Of a stretch of DNA of 64,000 nt, positions 46,103-54,549 are shown piece after piece. Both the position numbers and the translations under genes were made by a program. This stretch comes from Candidatus Obscuribacterales bacterium (GTDB lineage Bacteria > Cyanobacteriota > Vampirovibrionia > Obscuribacterales > Obscuribacteraceae), in NCBI GenBank assembly GCA_031292355.1, contig JARLHI010000048.1, positions 62,001-126,000 of the forward strand, read 5' to 3'. Positions within the stretch are counted from its first letter, which is position 1. Every line of letters starts with the position of its first letter. The notes under the pieces are model-generated. The model was given only the letters and a program-made list of their open reading frames with translations, did not search any database and was not told where the DNA came from.

Positions 46103-47311
46103 CTATTCAAGACCTTCTCGCGACAGTATCACGCAATCACCTTGAGCTGTGCCAGAACAAATAGCGGCAGCGCCAAATTTCAAATTACGACGCTTCAGTT
46201 CTTTGGCCAAAGTCAAAATGATTCTTGCTCCAGATGCTCCAATTGGGTGACCAAGAGCAATAGCACCACCATTAACATTCACCTTTTCCGAATCAACACC
46301 GAGCATAGAAGTAGATTTCAAAGCCACCGAAGCAAACGCTTCATTGATTTCAATCAAATCCAATTGCTCTTTTTTCATACCGATTTTCTTCAATGCTTTT
46401 TCTGTGGCAAGAGCAGGCACCGTTGCCAGATAAGGCACGTCTTGACCAATGGAAGCATGGCTGATGATTTTAGCGAGTGGCTTCAAACCAAGTTCCTTGG
46501 CTTTTCTGGCACTCATCAACAGCAGCACAGCAGCACCGTCATTGACACCAGGGGCATTACCGGCAGTGACAGACCCAGTCGCGAGAAACACTGGTTTGAG
46601 ACCTTTGAGAGCTTCTATTGTGGTATCACCGCGCGGTGCTTCGTCTTTGTCGACGCGCAACGGTTTTCCTTTACCTTGAGGTACATCTACAGGCAAAATT
46701 TCTTCAGCGAAGCTGCCACTTTCTTGAGCCTTGACGGCACGCTGATGACTGCGCAAAGCCCATTCATCTTGCTGCTCACGGGTGATGTTGAATTCGTTTG
46801 CGACATTAGCTCCGTGCACAGCCATATGCACGTTTTTGACCGGGCACTCGAGTCCATCGGTAAGCATGGCATCTTTAAATTCCAGATGACCCATCTTTTT
46901 ACCAAAACGAGCGCCATTGGCTTCAACCAGATAAGGCGCTTGACTCATAGATTCCATGCCACCAGCAAGGATAATATCGCCGTCACCAGCGCGAATACGC
47001 AAATCAGCAATTGTGACAGCACGCATACCGGAAGCGCAAACTTTGTTGACCAGAGTCGACTCACACGTATTGGGCAAACCGGCTTTGAAAAGCGCTTGAC
47101 GTGAAGGAATTTGACCGGCTCCTGCTTGCAAAACCTGTCCCATGATCACTTCGTCAACGGCTTCGCCTGCTACGTGGTTGCGCGAAAGCAATTCTTTCAT
47201 CAACGGCGCTGCCAAATCGATTGCTGGCATACTTTTGAAAGCGCCACCCAATTTACCAAACGGTGTCCGCAGGCCATCTACAATCACCGTTTCGTTTCCA
47301 TTGTCTGCCAT
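46103..47311 (-). CDS. Acetyl-CoA acetyltransferase (thiolase)
   Basis: 402 aa. Thiolase motifs: VNKVCASGMRAVTIA with nucleophilic Cys, GGMESMSQAPYL, NVNGGAIALGHPIGASGARI (active-site His) and a C-terminal Cys motif AAICSGTAQGD. The last motif normally reads C-x-G-G-G; only Cys and one Gly remain in the right places. The enzyme joins or cleaves acetoacetyl-CoA and acetyl-CoA. Product fits with the crotonase and CoA-transferase genes elsewhere in the window. First gene of the run to ligA. Confidence 0.9.
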   Translation of the reverse strand: MADNGNETVIVDGLRTPFGKLGGAFKSMPAIDLAAPLMKELLSRNHVAGEAVDEVIMGQVLQAGAGQIPSRQALFKAGLPNTCESTLVNKVCASGMRAVTIADLRIRAGDGDIILAGGMESMSQAPYLVEANGARFGKKMGHLEFKDAMLTDGLECPVKNVHMAVHGANVANEFNITREQQDEWALRSHQRAVKAQESGSFAEEILPVDVPQGKGKPLRVDKDEAPRGDTTIEALKGLKPVFLATGSVTAGNAPGVNDGAAVLLLMSARKAKELGLKPLAKIISHASIGQDVPYLATVPALATEKALKKIGMKKEQLDLIEINEAFASVALKSTSMLGVDSEKVNVNGGAIALGHPIGASGARIILTLAKELKRRNLKFGAAAICSGTAQGDCVILSREGLE

Positions 47312-47556
47312 TTTTACTTCCCGCCTGTTGCCTTGAGCCAGTCACAGCCTCATGTTAACGCCTTGATTCGACAAATTGCCCGATCTTCGTTTTGTTTGAG
47401 CATTTTCACCCTGAAACCCATTTGCCCCATGTGCTTTGCGCTTGACTGGCAGTGACTGATATTTAGTTGTCAGCAAAAAGGGTAAAAGGGTTCGCGTATT
47501 GGGCATAGATTGAATTATGATTAGTGGAAGAGTTTTCACTGCTAATGGGGAAATAG

Positions 47557-48369
47557 ATGTCACAGTGGCCCGGCAATCCCGGTCGAAAACCCGCAAAGCC
47601 AGCTGGTAGTGGCTTTGACAATAAGCCTCCAGATAATCAGCGTGTTAGAAAACCGGCAGCCCCTCAAAATCGGGCTATCGAAGAGAATTTCGATGACGAC
47701 TTCTCCGAAGAAGATGATTTAACGCAGCCTCGTGAACCCGCGCCCGTTCTTCGAACGCCAACCAAACCGGGTCAAAGCAGGCAAATGCGACCAAACCCAG
47801 CCGCCCGCAACAATGCTGAGGTTGTAGATGCCACTGAAACGACTGGTCAGCCAATCACCCGTATAGAAATCGGCAGACGGGCTGTAGCTTTCATTATCGA
47901 TTTCCTGGCCTGCTACTTTGCAGCTGTGACCATTATGGTCATTCCATTCGTCAGTCGTTTTCTCAACGTCGAGCTGGTACTGATGGTTTTGTTCTTGATG
48001 CGCGACTTTCCATTTGAAGGTCGCGGCATCGGCAAAAATGTCATGGGATTGCGAATTATCGATCGAGCGACAGGCAGGGGTCCTTCCTTGCTGCAATCGG
48101 CCAAACGAAATGTGATTTTAATTGCACCGACGCTTGCGTTTCAGATTATTACTCTGATCATGCATATCGTTCCCATTGGATTTTTAAATCACTTTGTCGA
48201 TCAAATCGTCAGCATCGTCGGCGCTATCTATTACATCATCGTCTTGCCTCTAGAAGGTTACAGGGCCTACAGCCGGGCAGACGGACAACGCATGGGTGAC
48301 GACTTAGCCGGAACAGAATTAACCGAATCAGCCATGGACTTCAGCAAACCACTACCGCGCGACCGCTAA
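47557..48369 (+). CDS. RDD-family membrane protein
   Basis: 270 aa. The first 95 residues are Pro/Arg-rich and disordered. The RDD domain begins ITRIEIGRRAVAFIIDFLACYF with the R...D pattern, then further hydrophobic segments and GIGKNVMGLRIIDRATGRG, QSAKRNVILI and the end GQRMGDDLAGTELTE. RDD proteins are poorly understood; some act in transport or ion resistance. GGGG lies 7 nt before the ATG. Confidence 0.85.
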   Translation: MSQWPGNPGRKPAKPAGSGFDNKPPDNQRVRKPAAPQNRAIEENFDDDFSEEDDLTQPREPAPVLRTPTKPGQSRQMRPNPAARNNAEVVDATETTGQPITRIEIGRRAVAFIIDFLACYFAAVTIMVIPFVSRFLNVELVLMVLFLMRDFPFEGRGIGKNVMGLRIIDRATGRGPSLLQSAKRNVILIAPTLAFQIITLIMHIVPIGFLNHFVDQIVSIVGAIYYIIVLPLEGYRAYSRADGQRMGDDLAGTELTESAMDFSKPLPRDR

Positions 48370-48493
48370 AATAGAATCTGCCTAAAACTTATCCTTTTAG
48401 TGCTTTTTGGAGCATGTCTCTTGCGGTGGCATTGTCCGATGGTCTAAATTTATGCTCAATAGATTTTGTCTGGTCGTCTCTTCGGGATAGTTT

Positions 48494-49987
48494 GTGCCAT
48501 CAATGACTCAAAAAGTCGCGTATATCTGGGGTCCTATCTCTAGCTTTTCAGGACCACTGGCTGCCTGGCTGGTGACTAAAGGCTGGCAAGTACATGTGGC
48601 GACCAAGTCAGCATTAAATGTGCTCAGTCTTTCGCCCCTTGACTTGCAATCTTCTGCACTTGCACTTCTTGAAGAAGCACTGGGAAGTAAAGACAACTTT
48701 CGCACTTTCCAAGACCGACTCAAACTTGTGGACGAATGTGATATTCCGCGAGGCACCAAATACGATGCCTTTATTTTTTGCGGCTTGCCACCAAATTTTG
48801 ATGAATCGCGAGCACCGCGTGCTCCGTGGGCAGCCGATAGATTGCCAGCATTGATGAAAGTACTCAAAGGCGTGCCGACGTTTCTTGTATCTTCTGTATG
48901 GGGCGGCATTCAGTCAGACGCTGTCGTGCCCGAGGAATTTGAATTTCAACGACGCAAAGCAAAATCTCACTGGGAAAACATTTGCCAGAACTACGAGAGT
49001 AAACTACTGGAAAATTTGACCTCAGTAGAATCACCCTGGTATCTGGTGCGCATTCCGATGGTAACTGGTGCAAGCGATACAGGCAGCGCCCTCAATTTCA
49101 CCGGTGTCTACAATCTTTTTAAAGCCTTTCAAAACCAGATTCAAAGCGCTCAAAAAAATCATCACAACGACTCTCCGATACTCTCACTTAATCACAATCC
49201 AGACGCAACACTGTGGTTTTTGCCAGTAGATGTTGCGGTAAATATGTTCTGGCGCTTCCTCGAAGACGAAAACCGTCCACGCATCTGCAATCTTGTCTCG
49301 ACCCAAGTTACGCTCAATCGCGAATGGTTGACTGCTTATGCTCAGGCTATCGGTCACGACGAAGTAATGGCAACAGAAAGCGATCATCTAAACATTCCAG
49401 GCGTTTTGCGCAAGCTCTTACAAGACAATCTGCAGGTAAGAACACGTAATTTGTTTGAAGTGGCGTCTCGCTATCAACTATCACCGGTCAAACTAGATCG
49501 CGAGTATTTTGAACGAGTGCTGAAAATTGCAGACAAAAAAGGGTGGGGAGCTCCGACACCAGAAACCAAGAAAAAAGTGCCGTTGAATTTTTCTGAACGT
49601 CTGGCTCAGTTCTATTTCGAAAACTATTTGCCTTCGCACTTCAATGAATCATTTTTGAAAAAAGCAACTACTGGTGGCATATCAGTCGGCTTTGTGCTGA
49701 AGAATCGCAATGGACTTGGTTGGGTGCTCAAATCTGACAACGGCGAACCGATCGTCGAACCATACATGGCTTCCCACGGCAAGCCAAGTATCATCTTCCA
49801 TTTCACTGGCACCACAATGACTAAACTCATTCAAAGCAAATTACCTCTGCACCGCGCACTGTTGATGCGCGAAGTAGAAATCGAAGGTCCTCTGCTCGAT
49901 GCGTTACGCGTGACCAATGTCTTCGACAAATTTCTCAAAGAGAATCCCATGGATTCAGTCGATTTCGCAAGCGTCGAAGAAGATTAG
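48494..49987 (+). CDS. Rossmann (epimerase-like) and SCP2-like fusion protein
   Basis: 497 aa from GTG 48494 (GGGA 6 nt upstream; ATG 48503 is an alternative). The N-terminal 300 residues follow an NAD-dependent epimerase/dehydratase pattern: VAYIWGPISSFSGPLAAWLV in place of the usual G-x-x-G-x-x-G, FLVSSVWGG, YLVRIPMVTGA. The Tyr-x-x-x-Lys catalytic pair is not evident. The C-terminal 120 residues resemble an SCP-2 lipid-binding domain: GWVLKSDNGEPIVEPYM, PSIIFHFTGTTMTKLI and REVEIEGPLLDALRV. A lipid- or polyketide-related role is inferred. Confidence 0.6.
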   Translation: MPSMTQKVAYIWGPISSFSGPLAAWLVTKGWQVHVATKSALNVLSLSPLDLQSSALALLEEALGSKDNFRTFQDRLKLVDECDIPRGTKYDAFIFCGLPPNFDESRAPRAPWAADRLPALMKVLKGVPTFLVSSVWGGIQSDAVVPEEFEFQRRKAKSHWENICQNYESKLLENLTSVESPWYLVRIPMVTGASDTGSALNFTGVYNLFKAFQNQIQSAQKNHHNDSPILSLNHNPDATLWFLPVDVAVNMFWRFLEDENRPRICNLVSTQVTLNREWLTAYAQAIGHDEVMATESDHLNIPGVLRKLLQDNLQVRTRNLFEVASRYQLSPVKLDREYFERVLKIADKKGWGAPTPETKKKVPLNFSERLAQFYFENYLPSHFNESFLKKATTGGISVGFVLKNRNGLGWVLKSDNGEPIVEPYMASHGKPSIIFHFTGTTMTKLIQSKLPLHRALLMREVEIEGPLLDALRVTNVFDKFLKENPMDSVDFASVEED

Positions 49988-50006
49988 AGACTTGCAACAG
50001 CTGCAT

Positions 50007-50798
50007 TTACTCTCCTGTAAATGCTGGCGGTCGCTTCTCCATGAAGGCTTTGATGCCTTCGGCATAATCATGACTTCGATATACCTTTTTGCGCAACCCC
50101 TGAATCATCTCAAAGGTTTCGGGAGAGATTGGATTGGCATTAGACAAAAGTCGAAACTGTTCTTTAATTACCGAAACACTCATACTGGAATGAGAAGCGA
50201 TGTGCAAAGCCATTGTCATCGTAAATTTCTCAAGCTCTAAAGCGGGCACCAGATGATTCAAAATGCCTATCTCTTTTGCTCTTTGACTGGGAACGGGATC
50301 GGCAGTAAAAAACATCTCTTTAGCAATATTTATGCCCACACGATTGATAAAATGCTGCACTCCCGAGACATTGTATGGCAAGCCAAGCTTGACCGGAGTG
50401 ATTGCAAATGTGCTTGATTCATCACCAATTAGAATATCGCAAGTCAAAACAAGATCGCAGGCACCACCCCAGACACCACCTTGCACCATGGCAATAACCG
50501 GTCCGTGAAATCTTTGAATGGCCCTGAGCCCCTGCTCGAGTCCGTCAAAATAACCGAGGGGATCTTCATGGGCCTGGAGTTCTGCGATATCATGCCCAGC
50601 CGACCAGATTTTGACGCCAGCGGCCGCTCTGATTATGACGACTGGCACACGCTGAAGCTGAAATTCTTCCAGGGCGTCAATCATAGCCATTAAGAGAGAC
50701 TGGCTCAAAGCGTTACGCTTGCCTGGATTTGAAAGGGTAATGATGCCTATATTATTCTGGACTTCACTGATGACGGTCCCGGTTTGAGTCGAACTCAT
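50007..50798 (-). CDS. scpB: Methylmalonyl-CoA decarboxylase-like crotonase
   Basis: 263 aa. It matches ScpB/YgfG more closely than general crotonases: KIWSAGHDIAELQ, DPLGYFDGLEQGLRAIQRF, VIAMVQGGVWGGACDLVLTCDI, STFAITPVKLGLPYNVSGVQHF, KEMFFTADPVPSQRAKEIGILNHLV and VIKEQFRLLS. ScpB decarboxylates methylmalonyl-CoA to propionyl-CoA. Its start overlaps the end of the CoA-transferase gene by 4 nt, the same partnership as scpB-scpC. The methylmalonyl-CoA mutase partner is not in this window. Confidence 0.88.
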   Translation of the reverse strand: MSSTQTGTVISEVQNNIGIITLSNPGKRNALSQSLLMAMIDALEEFQLQRVPVVIIRAAAGVKIWSAGHDIAELQAHEDPLGYFDGLEQGLRAIQRFHGPVIAMVQGGVWGGACDLVLTCDILIGDESSTFAITPVKLGLPYNVSGVQHFINRVGINIAKEMFFTADPVPSQRAKEIGILNHLVPALELEKFTMTMALHIASHSSMSVSVIKEQFRLLSNANPISPETFEMIQGLRKKVYRSHDYAEGIKAFMEKRPPAFTGE

Positions 50799-52138
50799 AT
50801 TAGAGTTACCTCTTTGGCTTTGCTAATCAACTCTTCGCGAAATTTTGGATGAGCCAGCTCAATCAAGGCAAGTGCGCGCTCCTTGGTGGATTTGCCCTTG
50901 AGATTTGCAACACCGTATTCAGTGACAACGTAGGCAGTATCCATTCTAGGATCCGTAACGTTATTGACGAGCCACGGCACGATTCGCGAGAATTCTCCGT
51001 GTCTAGCTGTGGAATAAAGGGCAAGTATCGACTTGCCACCTTTTGCGTCGAACGCTCCACGCATAAAGTCGAGAGCACCACCTGTGCCACTGAATTCGTG
51101 GTGATTGATATTCTCAGCATTCACTTGACCATACAAATCAATTTCAATAGCTGAATTAATCGAGATCATATTGTCATTCTTTGAAATCACGGCTGGGTCA
51201 TTACAATATGACGATGGATAGCTCTCCATCGATGGATTGTCGTCCATGAAGTCATACAATTCTTTGGTACCAAGAGCGACAGTGAACACATGCTTGTGTC
51301 TGTGAATACTTTTTTTCTTACCGTTGACGACGCCCTGCTTTATCAACTGCATCATGCCATCGCACAACAATTCAGTATGAATACCGAGGTCCTTGCGATC
51401 ACCAAGATATTTGGCTACGGCATTGGGAATACCGCCGATGCCCATTTGAATCGTTGCTCCATCAGGAATCATTTCGGCGACGAGCTGGCCAATTTTTTCA
51501 TCTTCAGGTTGTACAGGATGCGTTGCTGATTCTAAAAGAGGAACGTTATTTTCGACGATAGCGTGAATTTCTGAAACGTGAACCAGCGATTCGCCAAAAA
51601 CACGGGGCATATTTTTGTTTACTTCAACAGCCACATAGCGACAATTGCGCAGGACCGTCGAGGCATAATCATTATTAGTTCCCAAGCTGAAATAGCCGAA
51701 TTGGTCCATTGGCGAGACAGTGATAACGAAACTATCAATTGAAATGAATTCGGTAAGAAGTCGCGGGATTTGATAAAAATAGCTCGGTACAAAACTGAGC
51801 ACTTTCTTGCCAGTCTCCATTTGCTTTTTGATGATCGCTCTGTCTACTTCTGTCATAAACAGCGGATGTGCTTCAATAGCATGCAGAACATCTGGTGCAA
51901 GAACAGTCTTCGCCGCATGCTCCATAGCAATTTTGTAGTAAATTTTCAGTTGCTCTAGTGATGCGGTGCGCAGCCTTTGAGCGATTGCTTCGAGCAGAGC
52001 CGGAGGCTGACCCGCACCCATGCCAAAAGCAATATTGGTACGCGACTGCAATGGTTTGACAGCGTCTTGCGCGGTCATCAGCTTGCGTTTGTATTCATCC
52101 TGATAGACTGATTGCATGTCTGTGACAGCTGTTGTCAT
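50795..52138 (-). CDS. Acetyl-CoA hydrolase/CoA-transferase family (ScpC or 4-hydroxybutyrate CoA-transferase type)
   Basis: 447 aa. Class I CoA-transferase of the cat1/AbfT family: IQMGIGGIPNAVAKYL, the glutamyl-ester Glu in NSAIEIDLYGQVNAE, GTGGALDFMRGAF and YVVTEYGVANLKGKS. Members transfer CoA between acyl-CoA and carboxylates such as succinate, acetate, propionate or 4-hydroxybutyrate. Coupling with scpB favours propionyl-CoA:succinate transfer, but the sequence alone does not decide. GGGAG lies 7 nt before the ATG. Confidence 0.85.
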   Translation of the reverse strand: MTTAVTDMQSVYQDEYKRKLMTAQDAVKPLQSRTNIAFGMGAGQPPALLEAIAQRLRTASLEQLKIYYKIAMEHAAKTVLAPDVLHAIEAHPLFMTEVDRAIIKKQMETGKKVLSFVPSYFYQIPRLLTEFISIDSFVITVSPMDQFGYFSLGTNNDYASTVLRNCRYVAVEVNKNMPRVFGESLVHVSEIHAIVENNVPLLESATHPVQPEDEKIGQLVAEMIPDGATIQMGIGGIPNAVAKYLGDRKDLGIHTELLCDGMMQLIKQGVVNGKKKSIHRHKHVFTVALGTKELYDFMDDNPSMESYPSSYCNDPAVISKNDNMISINSAIEIDLYGQVNAENINHHEFSGTGGALDFMRGAFDAKGGKSILALYSTARHGEFSRIVPWLVNNVTDPRMDTAYVVTEYGVANLKGKSTKERALALIELAHPKFREELISKAKEVTLI

Positions 52139-52240
52139 CTAGTGGCTCCCTTACTGTTAAGGAGAGCACAATATCATGTCTGCTCTACAACATATCAGCA
52201 GAACCACAAAAAAGTCTCAGTCTAAATTACTGCGCCAATC

Positions 52241-53539
52241 TTAAACTTCAAGAGTGTGTGGAGTATCGATAGTCACTGCCTTTCCTGGATCGAAAGAAGT
52301 TTGCTCCAGACCTTCGAGCCAGTGGCCCATTTTCTCTTTCTTGGTTAACAGATAGCTCAAATTGTGGCTGTTGCATGCAGCAGGCAGCCCCAAACGACTA
52401 CTTACAACGAGACCATAACCTTCAAGCCCAACAATTTTGCGTGGATTATTGGTGATGATGCGAACTGAAGTCAATCCCAAATCGCAGAGGATCTGAGCGC
52501 CAACACCATAGTCGCGCAAGTCTGGCTTGAATCCAAGTAATTCATTGGCTTGAACCGTATCCATACCAGTATCTTGAATTGAATAAGCTTTGATTTTATT
52601 GAGCAGACCGATGCCGCGACCTTCCTGACGCAGATATACCAGCACTCCATATTCTTCCTTAGCAATCATGGCCATAGCCGCTTCCAACTGCGGCCCGCAA
52701 TCGCAACGCAAGCTTGCAAAAACGTCTCCGGTCAAACACTCACTGTGCACTCTAATAAGAACGTCTTTCTGGTTTTCGACATCGCCTTTGACGAAGGCTA
52801 CATGCTCTTGACCGTCAAGCACATTGCGATAGGCATAGAGCTTGAACTGACCGTACGCCGAAGGAAATTCTGCAATTGCCTCACGCACGACAAAACGTTC
52901 TCGATGCAAACGATACGCAATTAACTGAGCGATGTTAATGAATTTGATATTGTGTTTTTTGCAAAATTCAACCAGATTAGGAACACGGGCCATGGTGCCA
53001 TCGGCGTTGAGAATTTCACAAATAACGCCTGATGGATTCATGCCAGCTAGACGAGCGAGATCCACTGCCGCTTCTGTATGTCCGGCCCGTTGCAATACAC
53101 CACCGGCCTTTGCAATTAAGGGTGAAATATGTCCTGGACGTCTTAAATCAGTGGGCTTAGAATTTGGGTCGACAGCCACTTTAATAGTGGTTGCACGATC
53201 GGCAGCGCTGATGCCAGTCGTGACACCAAATTTGGTATCAGCATCGACAGTAACAGTAAAGGCAGTCTGCTGAGATTCTGTATTATTTTCGACCATCATC
53301 GGCAAGTTCATTTGTCTTGCACGTTCGGGTGTGAGGGCGAGGCACACCCAACCACGCGCTTCAGTGACCATAAAATTGATCATCGCCGGCGTGATTAATT
53401 CAGCCGCGCAAATCAAATCACCTTCATTCTCGCGACCCTCGTCATCGGCAACAGCGACAAATCGACCCTGGCGAATTTCCTCCAGAGCTTCTTCAATCGA
53501 GCAAAAGAGCGACGACTCGCTATCTACATTTTCATTCAT
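52241..53539 (-). CDS. ribBA: Bifunctional riboflavin enzyme RibBA
   Basis: 432 aa. N-terminal 3,4-dihydroxy-2-butanone 4-phosphate synthase: DDEGRENEGDLICAAELI, RPGHISPLIAKAGGVLQRAGHTEAA. C-terminal GTP cyclohydrolase II: HSECLTGDVFASLRCDCGPQ with the three zinc Cys, RQEGRGIGLLNKIKAYS and RDYGVGAQILCDLG. It supplies both branches of riboflavin synthesis. Six nt after the ribE stop, so the two form an operon. Confidence 0.97.
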   Translation of the reverse strand: MNENVDSESSLFCSIEEALEEIRQGRFVAVADDEGRENEGDLICAAELITPAMINFMVTEARGWVCLALTPERARQMNLPMMVENNTESQQTAFTVTVDADTKFGVTTGISAADRATTIKVAVDPNSKPTDLRRPGHISPLIAKAGGVLQRAGHTEAAVDLARLAGMNPSGVICEILNADGTMARVPNLVEFCKKHNIKFINIAQLIAYRLHRERFVVREAIAEFPSAYGQFKLYAYRNVLDGQEHVAFVKGDVENQKDVLIRVHSECLTGDVFASLRCDCGPQLEAAMAMIAKEEYGVLVYLRQEGRGIGLLNKIKAYSIQDTGMDTVQANELLGFKPDLRDYGVGAQILCDLGLTSVRIITNNPRKIVGLEGYGLVVSSRLGLPAACNSHNLSYLLTKKEKMGHWLEGLEQTSFDPGKAVTIDTPHTLEV

Positions 53540-53545
53540 ACAGTC

Positions 53546-54232
53546 TCAGAGCCTCTTTGTCGCCGGTATCTCAAATTGAGACAAATCGCTTTCCATCAAT
53601 TTATGATGCATCAAACTTGGTTCAAGCCACCTTGCTACGTATCTTGCCACAACGTCTGTCTCTAAATTGACTTTGTCGCCGGCCCTCAACTGCCCAAGCG
53701 TAGTCACAGAAAGAGTGTGTGGAATGAGAGCAACTTTAAAACCAAAAGTACTGTCGCCCACTTCATTGACTGCATCGTCACACAGCCCCCAGACTGTAAG
53801 CGATACACCTTCAATGGCCACAGAACCTTTTTCCACGAAATATGGAGCCAATTTTCTATCAGTCATAAAGGTAATGACTCGAGAAAAACCTTCTTCTTCT
53901 ATAGAGTGAACGGTTCCTAATGAATCGACATGCCCTGAGACCAGGTGACCGCCAAGGCGATCCGAGAATTTAAGGGCTCGTTCGAGATTGACCTTGCTAC
54001 CAACCTCAAGTTGTCCCACTGTGGTCATGCGCAGAGTTTCTTGCACGGCTTCCACTACAAACGACTCTTTGTCGAATTTGACGACAGTCAAGCAGGCGCC
54101 GCCTATGCTCACCGAATGTCCAAGCGCGATGTCACTTACAACCACGGTCGAGGCAATCTTTAAAGACCTTCCATCCGCGCTGTCTTTAACTTCGACGACT
54201 GTTCCAATTTCTTCAACAATGCCTGAAAACAA
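53546..54232 (-). CDS. ribE: Riboflavin synthase alpha chain
   Basis: 228 aa from TTG 54232, which gives the family start M-F-S-G-I-V-E-E-I-G-T-V. The frame can be extended to GTG 54265 by 11 unconserved residues. Two homologous barrel repeats are visible: SIGGACLTVV and VNLERALKFSDRLGGHLVSGHVD in the first, then AIEGVSLTVWG and VNLETDVVARYVARW in the second. It makes riboflavin from two lumazine molecules. No FMN riboswitch signature was seen upstream. Start codon choice is uncertain because neither candidate has a good ribosome binding site. Confidence 0.93.
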   Translation of the reverse strand: MFSGIVEEIGTVVEVKDSADGRSLKIASTVVVSDIALGHSVSIGGACLTVVKFDKESFVVEAVQETLRMTTVGQLEVGSKVNLERALKFSDRLGGHLVSGHVDSLGTVHSIEEEGFSRVITFMTDRKLAPYFVEKGSVAIEGVSLTVWGLCDDAVNEVGDSTFGFKVALIPHTLSVTTLGQLRAGDKVNLETDVVARYVARWLEPSLMHHKLMESDLSQFEIPATKRL

Positions 54233-54263
54233 AGCAGATACCGTGTTGTTAGCCTGTGACCAC

Positions 54264-54285
54264 ACTCAATATTCACTCAATATTC
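54264..54285. repeat. Tandem 11-bp repeat at the ribE 5' end
   Basis: ACTCAATATTC occurs twice in direct tandem (54264-54274, 54275-54285), just upstream of or overlapping the candidate ribE start codons. Could be an operator or chance. Confidence 0.45.
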
Positions 54286-54549
54286 AATGTAAGTCCATTC
54301 TACAGGAACTTCCTTACAACCAATAAATGCTTTGTAATATGTTCACCTTGCTTTACTAGCCCGCCGGCTTTCCGCGCCAAGCGCTCCCTCCGGAGCGGCA
54401 ACTAGCCCTTGGCAATTATTAAAAGTGACCAAAGTCGACGCCAATGGGAGAAATACCATTCCCAATGGGCGTCCAAAGGATTAGATTCAATGCCAGGGAA
54501 ACGAGATCAGTCTCTGGCGGCAGAGACAAATCGGAAGAGGAAATTTCAA

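Noticed and set aside
46019..47104. 361-aa plus-strand ORF
   Set aside because: Antisense to thiolase and the start of ligA, both clear genes; composition (many Ser, Phe, His) is that of a shadow frame.
47342..47596. 84-aa minus-strand ORF upstream of the thiolase gene
   Set aside because: Overlaps the RDD gene start, no motif, no ribosome binding site; the gap 47312-47556 otherwise shows no gene.
54266..54408. FMN riboswitch upstream of ribE
   Set aside because: The conserved core sequence elements could not be found on the minus strand.
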